Shown: piece after piece, positions 32,151 to 41,614 of the stretch | Layout: each line of letters opens with the position of its first letter | Position numbering within the stretch: position 1 is the stretch's first letter | Source: Arthrobacter sp. Bi83 | GTDB taxonomy: Bacteria > Actinomycetota > Actinomycetes > Actinomycetales > Micrococcaceae | NCBI RefSeq assembly: GCF_918698095.1 | Contig: NZ_CAKKLY010000036.1 | Coordinates: 1 to 47,421 of the forward strand | Reading direction: 5' to 3' | Length of the DNA stretch: 47,421 nt | Translations under genes and position numbers: made by a program | The notes under the pieces: generated by a model | What the model was told of the DNA's origin: nothing | Database searches by the model: none | The model's input: the letters and a program-made list of their open reading frames with translations, nothing else

Positions 32151-32314
32151 TTTAACCTCAATGGCCGGCGGAAGGCGCCGCCTCAGCCGCCCGCGGCAGT
32201 CGTGCGCCGTCAGCGAACAGCGCGATTCCGACGAACAAAACCGCTGCGAAAGCAGTTAGTGTCCAAGTAGTGAAGTTCAGTGATGTCACCGTCACCAGCG
32301 AGAGGTAAGTACTT

Positions 32315-32938
32315 ATGTCACAGCAAGCAGGGGCGCCCCGCATGGCAACTGTCGATCCGGCAGCCCAGGACAACTACATCTACAACCGACTGCTGAAAGA
32401 GCGCATCATCTGGCTTGGCTCCGAGGTCCGCGATGAAAACGCGAACGCGATCTGCTCGCAGCTGCTGCTCCTGTCGGCAGAGGATCCGAACAAGGACATC
32501 TACCTTTACATCAACTCTCCCGGCGGCTCCGTCACGGCCGGTATGGCGATCTACGACACCATGCAGTTCATCCCGAACGACGTCGTCACCGTGGCCACCG
32601 GGCTTGCTGCCTCCATGGGCCAGTTCCTGCTGTCCTCCGGCACTAAGGGCAAGCGTTACGCCACCCCGAACGCCCGCATCCTGATGCACCAGCCGTCCGG
32701 CGGCATCGGCGGCACGGCCTCCGACATCAAGATCCAGGCCGAACTGATCCTGCACATGAAGAAGGTCATGGCCGAACTGACTGCGGAGCAGACGGGCCAG
32801 ACGGTGGACACCATCCTCAAGGACAACGACCGCGACAAGTGGTTCACCGCAACCGAAGCACTGGAATACGGCTTCTTTGACAAGATCTCCGCCCACGCCG
32901 GCTCTGTAGCCGGTGGCGGCGGAACTGCCCAGAACTAA
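32315..32938 (+). CDS. clpP: ATP-dependent Clp protease proteolytic subunit 1
   Basis: 207 residues, the Ser-His-Asp peptidase subunit of a ClpP1P2 tetradecamer partnered by ClpX or ClpC. Ser100 (GLAASMGQF), His125 (LMHQPSGG) and Asp174 (NDRDKWF) make the triad; [18 protein letters not shown] is the handle. A short propeptide-like N-terminus precedes. ATG at 32315 follows AGAGG. A gene for a second subunit begins 38 bases on, with which it forms the mixed barrel known in mycobacteria. Actinobacterial clp operons are usually ClgR-controlled; no box is claimed here. Confidence 0.95.
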   Translation: MSQQAGAPRMATVDPAAQDNYIYNRLLKERIIWLGSEVRDENANAICSQLLLLSAEDPNKDIYLYINSPGGSVTAGMAIYDTMQFIPNDVVTVATGLAASMGQFLLSSGTKGKRYATPNARILMHQPSGGIGGTASDIKIQAELILHMKKVMAELTAEQTGQTVDTILKDNDRDKWFTATEALEYGFFDKISAHAGSVAGGGGTAQN

Positions 32939-32976
32939 CCGGCACGCAGAGCGAATTGAATCCAGGAGTAAAGAAC

Positions 32977-33636
32977 ATGAACTACAACTTCGGCTCGACT
33001 GCCGGCAACCTGCCGACCAGCCGCTACGTGCTGCCCCAATTCGAAGAGCGCACGCCCTACGGCTTCAAGCGCCAGGACCCCTACACAAAGCTCTTCGAGG
33101 ACCGCATCATCTTCCTCGGCGTCCAGGTCGATGACGCGTCCGCCGACGACGTCATGGCTCAGTTGCTGGTGCTGGAGTCCACCGACCCGGACCGTGACAT
33201 CACCCTGTACATCAACTCGCCGGGCGGCTCCTTCACTGCCATGACCGCGATTTACGACACCATGACGTACATCCGTCCGGAAATCCAGACCGTCTGCCTG
33301 GGCCAGGCGGCCAGCGCCGCAGCCGTCCTCCTCGCTGCAGGAACGCCCGGAAAGCGTCTCGCACTGCCCAACGCCCGCGTGCTGATCCACCAGCCCTCGC
33401 TGTCCGGCGGCCAGGGAGGCCAGGCCTCTGACCTAGAGATCCAGGCGGCCGAGGTCATGCGGATGCGGTCGTGGCTGGAAGACACGCTGGCCAAGCACTC
33501 CGGCCGGACGCCGGAGCAGGTCAACAACGACATCGAGCGGGACAAGATCCTGACCGCGGCCGAGGCCATGAACTATGGCCTCATTGACCAGGTGCTGGAT
33601 TCCCGCAAGATCAAACCGCAGGCGATTGCAAGGTAG
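32977..33636 (+). CDS. clpP: ATP-dependent Clp protease proteolytic subunit 2
   Basis: 219 residues from the ATG at 32977, chosen because CAGGAG lies 10 bases upstream; the frame also opens from a TTG at 32956. Triad Ser113 ([10 protein letters not shown]), His138 ([11 protein letters not shown]) and Asp189 (ERDKILTA). It is longer than ClpP1 at the N-terminus and more divergent in the handle, as is ClpP2 of mycobacteria; the two subunits are thought to form a hetero-tetradecamer. Co-transcribed with clpP1. Confidence 0.95.
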   Translation: MNYNFGSTAGNLPTSRYVLPQFEERTPYGFKRQDPYTKLFEDRIIFLGVQVDDASADDVMAQLLVLESTDPDRDITLYINSPGGSFTAMTAIYDTMTYIRPEIQTVCLGQAASAAAVLLAAGTPGKRLALPNARVLIHQPSLSGGQGGQASDLEIQAAEVMRMRSWLEDTLAKHSGRTPEQVNNDIERDKILTAAEAMNYGLIDQVLDSRKIKPQAIAR

Positions 33637-33652
33637 AAGCGGCTGTCCCCGG

Positions 33653-33689
33653 CGCCGGTGTGGTTCAGTTTTTTTGGACCGCACCGGCG
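33653..33689 (+). other. Stem-loop with U-rich loop between clpP2 and clpX
   Basis: CGCCGGTGTGGTTC (33653-33666) pairs with GGACCGCACCGGCG (33676-33689), with two G-U pairs, around AGTTTTTTTG. The seven T residues are in the loop, not after the stem, so it is not a standard terminator. It begins 16 bases after the clpP2 stop. Confidence 0.5.
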
Positions 33690-33721
33690 TCCGGTTTCAC
33701 CCTCTTGGGCCGAATGTGACC

Positions 33722-33767
33722 TAGAGTGGATGTAATCACGGCCAGACCGCGACGGGTGACCGTGATT
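33722..33767 (+). promoter_or_regulatory. clpX promoter region with inverted repeat
   Basis: A TAGAGT -10-like element (33722-33727) is followed by AATCACGG (33734-33741) and its exact complement CCGTGATT (33760-33767), with 18 bases between. If transcription starts near 33733, the inverted repeat forms a hairpin at the very 5' end of the ~90-base clpX leader, or is a repressor/activator site. No good -35 is visible. Confidence 0.5.
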
Positions 33768-33819
33768 CAAGCAACCGGTGCAAGGCTGCACTCGCAGCAA
33801 GATACTAAGGGGTTCACAT

Positions 33820-35109
<1,290 letters not shown>

Positions 35110-35176
35110 ATTCTCGCTGTCGCCTGGGCGTGCCCTGGGTACGCAACACCCTGATGACTTTTCGAGGAGATTCGCT

Positions 35177-35791
35177 GTGTCTGAAACCGCTGCCAACAAA
35201 GCTGATTTTTGGTTCGACCCCCTGTGCCCCTTCGCCTGGATCACCTCGCGCTGGATCGGTGAGGTGGAAGATGTTCGCGACATCACCACGGAATGGCACG
35301 TCATGAGCCTCTCCGTGCTGAACGAGGGCCGGGACCTGGACCCCAAGTACCGGGAAGCCATGGACAAGGCGTGGGGACCCGTGCGCGTGATCATCGCCGC
35401 GCAGGAACAGCACGGCGGCCGAGTGGTCAAGGACCTCTACGACGCCATGGGCACGCAGATCCACGACGGCGGCCAGAAGGATTTTTCGATTGTCATCGGC
35501 AAGGCCCTCGCCGACTGCGGTTTGCCGGCGGATCTGGCCCACGCTGCGGAGTCCGACGCGTATGACCCCCAGTTGCGGGCGAGCCACGAACAGGGCATTT
35601 CCCTGGTGGGCCAGGACGTCGGGACACCCGTGGTGGCGTTCAACGGCACGGCGTTTTTCGGCCCCGTCCTGACCCGCATTCCGCACGGCGAAGAGGCCGG
35701 CCGGCTGTGGGACGCCGCGGTCACACTGGCCTCGTTCCCGCACTTCTTCGAGATCAAGCGCAGCCGCACCGAAAGCCCCGCCTTCGACTAG
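35177..35791 (+). CDS. DsbA-family mycothiol-dependent nitroreductase-like protein (Rv2466c type)
   Basis: 204 residues from a GTG with GAGGAG nine bases upstream. The thioredoxin fold carries the active-site cysteine Cys17 in the DPLCPFAWITSRW context, and helical insert and late region (AWGPVRVIIAAQE, VGTPVVAFNGTAFFGP, FPHFFEIKRSRTE) match mycobacterial Rv2466c, an oxidoreductase using mycothiol that activates nitro-drugs. Where I recall the mycobacterial motif as CPWC, this one reads CPFA: the second Cys is Ala. The protein could still work as a monothiol enzyme with mycothiol. It follows clpX by 67 bases. Confidence 0.88.
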   Translation: MSETAANKADFWFDPLCPFAWITSRWIGEVEDVRDITTEWHVMSLSVLNEGRDLDPKYREAMDKAWGPVRVIIAAQEQHGGRVVKDLYDAMGTQIHDGGQKDFSIVIGKALADCGLPADLAHAAESDAYDPQLRASHEQGISLVGQDVGTPVVAFNGTAFFGPVLTRIPHGEEAGRLWDAAVTLASFPHFFEIKRSRTESPAFD

Positions 35792-36135
35792 CCGGGTGCC
35801 CTGTTTGAAGGGACCAAGAGCCCCGGGAGAACTACATGCGAGTAGTTCTCCCGGGGCTCTTGCGCATCCAAATGAGGGGGACAACAATGGTTCTTACCCA
35901 ATTCGAAAGAAAAGGGACGCAGGAACCAAAGATTCAGTGACACTCATCCGACGCAGCCTTCGGCAAAGTCAGATGATGGCTACCAGTGACAAGGTAGGAA
36001 GACCTGAAACTTCTGAGGATCTTGCCAGACCGTCATAGATGTCACCAGATGGCCGAAAGTCGAAGCCCCACCAACGGCAAAACGCTGATGGGGCTTCCCC
36101 TTTGCCCGGAAACTTTTAGCGGGCGTGCAATCCGG
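35792..36135. other. Intergenic stretch between the DsbA-like gene and valS
   Basis: 344 bases with no convincing gene; two open frames of 17-80 residues lack a ribosome site or family features. It holds the 20-bp stem at 35816-35861 and a second, weaker hairpin, GAAGCCCCA (36062-36070) with TGGGGCTTC (36089-36097), close to the valS stop. Confidence 0.5.
35816..35861. terminator. Long perfect-stem terminator after the DsbA-like gene
   Basis: AAGAGCCCCGGGAGAACTAC (35816-35835) pairs without mismatch to the 20 bases ending CCGGGGCTCTT (35842-35861) around ATGCGA. The strand ends are A/T-poor beyond TT, so it is an atypical terminator in either direction, but it is the best candidate for the DsbA-like transcript. 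Confidence 0.55.
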
Positions 36136-38757
36136 TCAGGCCGGCCCGGTCTCCTCGGCTGGAACCAGCACCACGTCGCTGACACTCAGTTCGCCGTCAC
36201 CCGCTATCAGCGTGATTTCGCGGGCGTTGGAGGCCGCCTTCAGATCAGCCAGACCTGCCTTGAGCTGCGTGGTGAGGGATTCGGTGGCCGTGATGGTGGC
36301 AGACAGAACCTCGGTGCGCTGCTTGACCTTGGCCTCCGACTTCGCCTTCCGGATGCCGCTCAGGGCCAGGCCCACCGTCGCGAGCAGCGTGGTGTCTCCG
36401 TCCGCGACCTCAAGCGCCGCAGGCCATTCAGCGCGGTGTACTGAGGCGTTTCGCCACCAGCTCCAGACTTCCTCGGTGGCGAACGGCAGGAATGGCGCGA
36501 AGAGCCTGAGCAGGGTGTCCAGGCTGGTGGCCAGCGCGGCGAGCACTGAGGCCTGCTCTGTTTCACCCGCGGCCCCGTAGGCGCGGTCCTTGATGAGCTC
36601 CACGTAATCATCGGTGAACTGCCAGAAGAAGCTCTCGGTGATCTGCAGTGCCCGGGCGTAGTCGTAGTTCTCAAATGCCTTGGTGGACTGCGTCACGACG
36701 TCGGAGAGCTGCGCCAGGACGGCGCGGTCAAGCGGGTTGGTGAGAACCGCGTGGTCGTCCGTTACCACCGAGTTTTCCGTCGCACCCAGGTTCAGGACGA
36801 ACTTGGAGGCGTTGAGCAGCTTGATGGCCAGGCGGCGGCCGATCTTCATCTGCGCAATTTCATACGCCGTGTCCGCGCCGAGCTTGGCCGAGCTGGCCCA
36901 GTAGCGGACAGCGTCGGAGCCGAACTCGTTGAGCACGTCCGTGGGCACCACCACGTTGCCCTTGGACTTGGACATCTTCTTGCGGTCCGGGTCCAGGATC
37001 CAGCCGGAGATGGCCGCATGCTTCCAGGGGGCCGTGTTCTGCAGGGCGTCTGCGCGCACCGCGGACGAGAACAGCCAGGTGCGGATGATGTCGTGGCCCT
37101 GCGGGCGGAGGTCGAAGGGGAAGACCTTGGCGAAGAGCTCCTCGTCCCTGCTCCAGCCGCCAACAATATGCGGCGTCAGGGAAGACGTGGCCCAGGTGTC
37201 CAGGACGTCGGCGTCACCGGTGAAACCGCCCGGAACGTCGCGCTGTGCTTCGTCGTAGCCGGGGGCCGCGTCCGCGGCGGGGTCCACGGGAAGCTGCTCG
37301 TCGGCGGGCACGACGGGGGCGTCGTAGTCCGGGTTCCCGTCCGCGTCCAGGGGGTACCAGACAGGCACGGGCACGCCGAAGAAGCGCTGCCGGGACACCA
37401 GCCAGTCGCCGTTGAGGCCGGAAATCCAGTTCTCGTAGCGTGAGCGCATGAAGGCCGGATGGAACTCGATCTCGTGACCTCGCCGGATCAGGCGTTCGCG
37501 GCGGTCCTCGTCGCGGCCGCCGTTGCGGATGTACCACTGGCGGGAGGTTACTACCTCGAGGGGCTTGTCACCCTTTTCGAAGAAGTTGACCGGGTGCATG
37601 ATCTTCTTCGGCTCGCCGTCGAGCAGTTCGGCCGCAGCGAGGAGCTCCACCACGGCTTCCTTGGCGCTGAAGACGGTCTTGCCGGCGATGGCGGCGAAAG
37701 CTTGCCGGCCCTCTTCCGTGGTGATCCACTCGGGCGTTTCGCCGATGATGCGTCCGTCGCGGCCAACAATGGCGCGGGTGGGCAGCTGGAGTTCCCGCCA
37801 CCAGGTGACGTCGGTGAGGTCACCGAACGTGCACACCATGGCGATGCCGGAGCCCTTGTCGGCCTTGGCCAGCGGGTGGGCCTTGACCTCAAGCTCGACG
37901 CCGAAAAGGGGAGACGTGACCTTCTTGCCGAACAGCGGCTGGTACCGTTCGTCGTCAGGGTTTGCCACGAGCGCCGCGCAGGCGGCGAGCAGCTCGGGGC
38001 GGGTGGTCTCGATGTAGATCTTTTCGCCGTTTTCAGTAAAGAACGGGTAGCGGTAGTAGGCGCCGGCAACTTCGCGGTCCTCAAGCTCCGCCTGGGCGAC
38101 GGCGGTGCGGAACGTGACGTCCCAGAGGGTGGGTGCCTCGGCCATGTAGGCATCGCCGGCAGCCAGGTTCTTGAGGAAGGCACGCTGGGACACGGCACGG
38201 GAGGTGTCGTCGATGGTGCGGTACGTGAGGTCCCAATCGACGGACAGGCCGAGGGTCTGGAACAGGTTCTCGAAAACCTTCTCGTCCTCAACGGCGAGTT
38301 CCTCACAGAGCTCGATGAAGTTCTGCCGGGACACGACGTCAAAGTCGCGCTGATTCTTGGCAGCCTGTGCCGGCGGCCGGTAGTCGGCGTTGTAGGGGAT
38401 GGCTGGATCGCAGCGGACGCCGTAGTAGTTCTGCACGCGGCGCTCGGTGGGCAGGCCGTTGTCGTCCCAGCCCATCGGGTAGAAGACGTTCTTGCCGGTC
38501 ATGCGCATGTAGCGGGCCTGGACGTCGGTCTGCGTAAAGGAGAACATGTGGCCCACGTGGAGGGACCCCGATGCCGTGGGCGGGGGAGTGTCGATCGAGT
38601 AGACCTGCTCCCGGGTGGTGTCCGGGTTGAACTTGTAGGTTCCTTCGTCCAGCCAGCGCTGCGTCAGGGCAGCCTCAAGGCCTTCAAGGGCCGGCTTGTC
38701 GGGAACGTTGATGGGGGCGGTGGCGGGCGTGTCTGTACCCTGCGTTGATTCAGCCAT
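36136..38757 (-). CDS. valS: Valine--tRNA ligase
   Basis: An 873-residue class I aminoacyl-tRNA synthetase attaching valine to tRNA-Val. The ATP-site motif reads HVGH (67-70) and the second signature KMSKSKGN lies near 594-601, with the long editing insertion (CP1) between, and a C-terminal anticodon-binding and coiled-coil region. In mycobacteria valS is next to folC; here it stands alone between the DsbA-like gene and DUF488. A divergent DUF488 gene starts 65 bases beyond its ATG. Confidence 0.96.
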   Translation of the reverse strand: MAESTQGTDTPATAPINVPDKPALEGLEAALTQRWLDEGTYKFNPDTTREQVYSIDTPPPTASGSLHVGHMFSFTQTDVQARYMRMTGKNVFYPMGWDDNGLPTERRVQNYYGVRCDPAIPYNADYRPPAQAAKNQRDFDVVSRQNFIELCEELAVEDEKVFENLFQTLGLSVDWDLTYRTIDDTSRAVSQRAFLKNLAAGDAYMAEAPTLWDVTFRTAVAQAELEDREVAGAYYRYPFFTENGEKIYIETTRPELLAACAALVANPDDERYQPLFGKKVTSPLFGVELEVKAHPLAKADKGSGIAMVCTFGDLTDVTWWRELQLPTRAIVGRDGRIIGETPEWITTEEGRQAFAAIAGKTVFSAKEAVVELLAAAELLDGEPKKIMHPVNFFEKGDKPLEVVTSRQWYIRNGGRDEDRRERLIRRGHEIEFHPAFMRSRYENWISGLNGDWLVSRQRFFGVPVPVWYPLDADGNPDYDAPVVPADEQLPVDPAADAAPGYDEAQRDVPGGFTGDADVLDTWATSSLTPHIVGGWSRDEELFAKVFPFDLRPQGHDIIRTWLFSSAVRADALQNTAPWKHAAISGWILDPDRKKMSKSKGNVVVPTDVLNEFGSDAVRYWASSAKLGADTAYEIAQMKIGRRLAIKLLNASKFVLNLGATENSVVTDDHAVLTNPLDRAVLAQLSDVVTQSTKAFENYDYARALQITESFFWQFTDDYVELIKDRAYGAAGETEQASVLAALATSLDTLLRLFAPFLPFATEEVWSWWRNASVHRAEWPAALEVADGDTTLLATVGLALSGIRKAKSEAKVKQRTEVLSATITATESLTTQLKAGLADLKAASNAREITLIAGDGELSVSDVVLVPAEETGPA

Positions 38758-38822
38758 GGGCCAATTGTTTCATGACCTTAGACGGGAGCCTGCAGCAGAC
38801 CGCCCGGTGAACCTGCAGTAGC

Positions 38823-39200
38823 ATGCCGCCTATGGAGAATGCAGACGGTCCCTTTGTGATCAAGCGCATTTACGAGGACCCCGCGGACGACGACGGCTGC
38901 CGGGTTTTGGTGGACAGGCTCTGGCCGCGCGGGGTCAGTAAGGAACGCGCCCGTCTTGAGCTGTGGCTCAAGGAAATCGCGCCCTCCCCGCCCCTCCGGC
39001 AGGAATTTGCCCACATGCAGGAGCGTTTCGCCGACTTCCGGGCGCAGTATGAAGCGGAACTCGAACAGAACCCCGCAGTGGGGCAGCTGCTGGACCTGGC
39101 CCGCGGCCACACGAGGGTGACGCTGCTCTACGGTGCGCGGGATCCGGAAGTGAACCACGCCCGGGTGCTGCTGGAGTTCCTACAGGCGAGACGCGGCTGA
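38823..39200 (+). CDS. DUF488-family protein
   Basis: 125 residues. The signature RIYEDPADDDGCRVLVDRLWPRG, then LWLKEIAPSPPLR and the FADFRAQYEAEL helix, is typical of DUF488 (YeaO-like) proteins of unknown function. ATG at 38823 or 38832 could both be starts. It has no membrane segment and is divergent from valS, just upstream of the SDR gene. Confidence 0.88.
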   Translation: MPPMENADGPFVIKRIYEDPADDDGCRVLVDRLWPRGVSKERARLELWLKEIAPSPPLRQEFAHMQERFADFRAQYEAELEQNPAVGQLLDLARGHTRVTLLYGARDPEVNHARVLLEFLQARRG

Positions 39201-39231
39201 GGCATGCTCCGAATGCCGTTAGGGTGGTGCC

Positions 39232-39993
39232 ATGACTGAGGTATCGAAGAACAAAGCAGCTGTCGTCACAGGTGCAAGCACCGGCATCGGCGAGGCGACC
39301 GTCCGGGCGCTGAGGGCCGAGGGGTGGACGGTTTATGCCGTTGCCCGGCGCCAGGAGCGGCTGGCCGCGCTGGAAGCTGAGACGGGTGCCGTCGGAATTC
39401 CGGCTGACATCGCCGAAGACGGTGACGTTGCCAGGCTCCTGGCCGAGGTGACCGCCGCAGGCGGCATCGACACCCTGGTCAATATCGCCGGCGGAGCCCG
39501 CGGCGCGGATCCGGTGGGGCAGGCCCAGACCGATGACTGGGAGTGGATGTACCGGGTGAACGTCCTGGGGACCATGAAACTTACTCGCGCCTTCCTCCCG
39601 ATGCTGCGCGAAAACGGTGAGGGCACTGTCCTGAACCTGACGTCCACAGCGGGGCTCGTGGCCTACGAGGGCGGCGCCGGATACAACGCCGCCAAGTTCG
39701 CCCAGCACGCCGTGACCGGAGCGCTTCGCCTTGAGGAAGCCGAAAACAATGTCCGCGTGATCGAGGTTGCCCCGGGGCTCGTCCAGACCGAGGAGTTCGC
39801 CCTCAACAGGCTGGGCGACGCGCAAGCCGCCCAAAAGGTCTATCAGGGCGTGGAAAACCCACTGACGGCCGCCGATGTGGCGGACGTGGTGCGCTACGCC
39901 GTCTGCGCACCGCACCACGTGAACCTGGACCAGATCGTGATCCGTCCGGTCGCGCAGGCGGCCAACCACAAGCTGATCCGCAAGCAGGCCTGA
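39232..39993 (+). CDS. Short-chain dehydrogenase/reductase (SDR)
   Basis: 253 residues of the classical SDR fold using NAD(P)H. The glycine-rich cofactor motif TGASTGIGE lies at 13-21, NIAGG (84-88) replaces the usual NNAG, and the catalytic Ser138, Tyr151 and Lys155 (YNAAK) are present. The substrate is unknown; the sequence resembles the YdfG-like serine/3-hydroxy acid group (GGARGADP, VAPGLVQTEEF). It follows DUF488 by 31 bases and may be co-transcribed with it. Confidence 0.9.
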   Translation: MTEVSKNKAAVVTGASTGIGEATVRALRAEGWTVYAVARRQERLAALEAETGAVGIPADIAEDGDVARLLAEVTAAGGIDTLVNIAGGARGADPVGQAQTDDWEWMYRVNVLGTMKLTRAFLPMLRENGEGTVLNLTSTAGLVAYEGGAGYNAAKFAQHAVTGALRLEEAENNVRVIEVAPGLVQTEEFALNRLGDAQAAQKVYQGVENPLTAADVADVVRYAVCAPHHVNLDQIVIRPVAQAANHKLIRKQA

Positions 39994-40049
39994 ACACCTG
40001 AGGTTCACTCGGGGTTGATGGGCGAATACGGCATGAAGCTGCCCCGGGC

Positions 40050-41207
40050 CTAGCCCGCTGCCGGGATCCTGAGCGTGGCCAAAACCGCGGCGTGATCCGT
40101 TCCCGGGATCCGATGCACGGCATAGCCGGAACTGGCGATCTGCGGGCTCGTGACGAGGTGGTCGATGGTGATCCCGGGCAGGGGCATGCCTTCCATCGGC
40201 CACGAGGGGACCAGCCGCAGGCCCGCGGCGGTTCCCACGTCAACCAACTTCAATCCTGAACCGTTGGCGCCGCCGTCGAGCACTGCCCGGAACTCGGAGT
40301 GGTCGTAGGTGGCGTTGAAGTCTCCGATCAGCAGGCGGTTGGCCGGCAGTCCGGGAGGACTCCCGTGCGCTGCCGTCCCCGCGGCCGTCCCCGCAGCCGG
40401 ACTCGCTGCCGTCCCCGCAGCCGGACGATCCTGCGCAGCGAGCCGCCCGAGTGCCGCCAGGTCGCTGCGCCATTGGGCGACGCGGACGTCCACCGGCGGC
40501 AGCGCGTGGACGTTCGTGACGTCGAGCGTGCTTGTGCGGCCGGTGTCCTCGATCGCCAGCCGGACCGTAGGCATTTGGAACGGCGTGTCAGGCAACATCC
40601 CCAGGGCCTGCATTGGATGGGCAGAATAGATCGCGCTCCCGGCGCCGTCGTCCGTTGGACTGCTGATCCTGTGGGGCAACAGGCTTCCCAGCCCCTCGGA
40701 TGCCAGGCTGTCCTCAAGGTCCTGGGTGTGTTCCTGAACCGTGAGCAGATCGACGCCGTTCTCCCGGACCAGGCGGACGATCTCCGCCGCATCGGCCTGG
40801 CCGAATTCGGAGTTGATGTTCATGGCCGTCAATGACGTGGCGGCGGCGGACTGGCCCGGCAGGGAGCGCCCGGCGTCCAGGGGAAAGAGCCAGAACAGCT
40901 GGGCGGCCAGCAGCACCGCGGCCGCGGCGTTGACCCACACCCGGCGGCCGGCCAGCGCCAGCCCCAGAGCCAGGACGGCGGGAACAACCATCCAGGGCGT
41001 GAAAGACAGCAACTGGACCACGGGCGTCGGCCATTGCGCGGGGACGGCCCGGAAGATCGACAAGGACGCCACAGGCACAAGGACGGCGAGCGCCAGAAGC
41101 CGCCACGCGAAACCCCTGCCGCGGCTCGAAGCGGGGGATTGCGGGGAACCGGGGGGATTCGAGGAAGCAAGGCCTCGTTCCGAGGAGTCCGGGGCGGGGA
41201 CTGTCAT
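40050..41207 (-). CDS. Membrane-anchored endonuclease/exonuclease/phosphatase family protein
   Basis: 385 residues. A short cytoplasmic start and three membrane spans near residues 30-110 ([53 protein letters not shown]) precede the EEP domain. That carries MNINSEFGQADA (the metal-binding Asn), DLLTVQEH (catalytic Glu), RLLIGDFNAT (Asp/Asn) and a C-terminal TDHAAVLATL (catalytic His). The hydrolase faces outside and may cleave phosphodiesters or phospholipids; the substrate is unknown. An Ala/Gly/Thr/Pro-rich insertion (AAGTA-type tandem repeat, near 40370-40440) interrupts the domain. Confidence 0.88.
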   Translation of the reverse strand: MTVPAPDSSERGLASSNPPGSPQSPASSRGRGFAWRLLALAVLVPVASLSIFRAVPAQWPTPVVQLLSFTPWMVVPAVLALGLALAGRRVWVNAAAAVLLAAQLFWLFPLDAGRSLPGQSAAATSLTAMNINSEFGQADAAEIVRLVRENGVDLLTVQEHTQDLEDSLASEGLGSLLPHRISSPTDDGAGSAIYSAHPMQALGMLPDTPFQMPTVRLAIEDTGRTSTLDVTNVHALPPVDVRVAQWRSDLAALGRLAAQDRPAAGTAASPAAGTAAGTAAHGSPPGLPANRLLIGDFNATYDHSEFRAVLDGGANGSGLKLVDVGTAAGLRLVPSWPMEGMPLPGITIDHLVTSPQIASSGYAVHRIPGTDHAAVLATLRIPAAG

Positions 41208-41289
41208 GGCATCGAGTCTAGGCAGGAAACAGCGCTTGACGCCCGTTCTGGAGGGTCCCCTCGGTTATGGCGTCCGGGAGCACAGCCGT

Positions 41290-41614
41290 TAGACTGGTGC
41301 CAACAGCTTTGACCCGGCCATCACCGGTGAGCTTCCGGAAGAACCCCGGCCCGGTACTCATGAATTGACCGAACTCATGAACCAACCGTGCAGGCCAGTA
41401 GAACCGGACGGGTAAGCCCGTCACAGCAGTAATGAGCGGCCGGCGCGGGAACACCTCCTTTGGGGGCCAGTCCCTGTGCCGGTAAGTGAGGTGGTACCGC
41501 GGTGCCGGCATCGTTGGGCAGTGACACTGGACAGTGACACGGGACAACGGCGTACGGGCCGTCCTCGCATCCTGAATGATCCACTTGTTCACCAGCTCAA
41601 CCCAGGATGTCGAG
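41290..41614 (+). promoter_or_regulatory. ileS T-box leader, translational type, very short stem I
   Basis: A TAGACT -10-like element (41290-41295) precedes a T-box leader. The stem I terminal loop holds CCATCA between CCGG and CCGG, so the specifier AUC (41320-41322, Ile) is in the loop, as in actinobacterial ileS leaders with an ultrashort stem I. The T-box (GAGGTGGTACCGCGGTGCC, within 41480-41510) follows. CATCCTG (41568-41574) can pair with CAGGATG (41603-41609), which covers the AGGA ribosome site of ileS. Uncharged tRNA-Ile would stabilise the antisequestrator and free that site. No intrinsic terminator is seen, so control is probably of translation. Confidence 0.88.

Noticed and set aside
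32221..32275. Candidate ClgR box upstream of clpP1 (CGC/GCG half-sites near CCGCTGCGAAAGC)
   Set aside because: Half-sites and spacing do not fit the GTTCGC-N-GCGAAC type consensus as I recall it.
35887..35940. 17-residue frame (MVLTQFERK...) in the gap after the DsbA-like gene
   Set aside because: Too short, no neighbour coupling and no conservation that can be seen.
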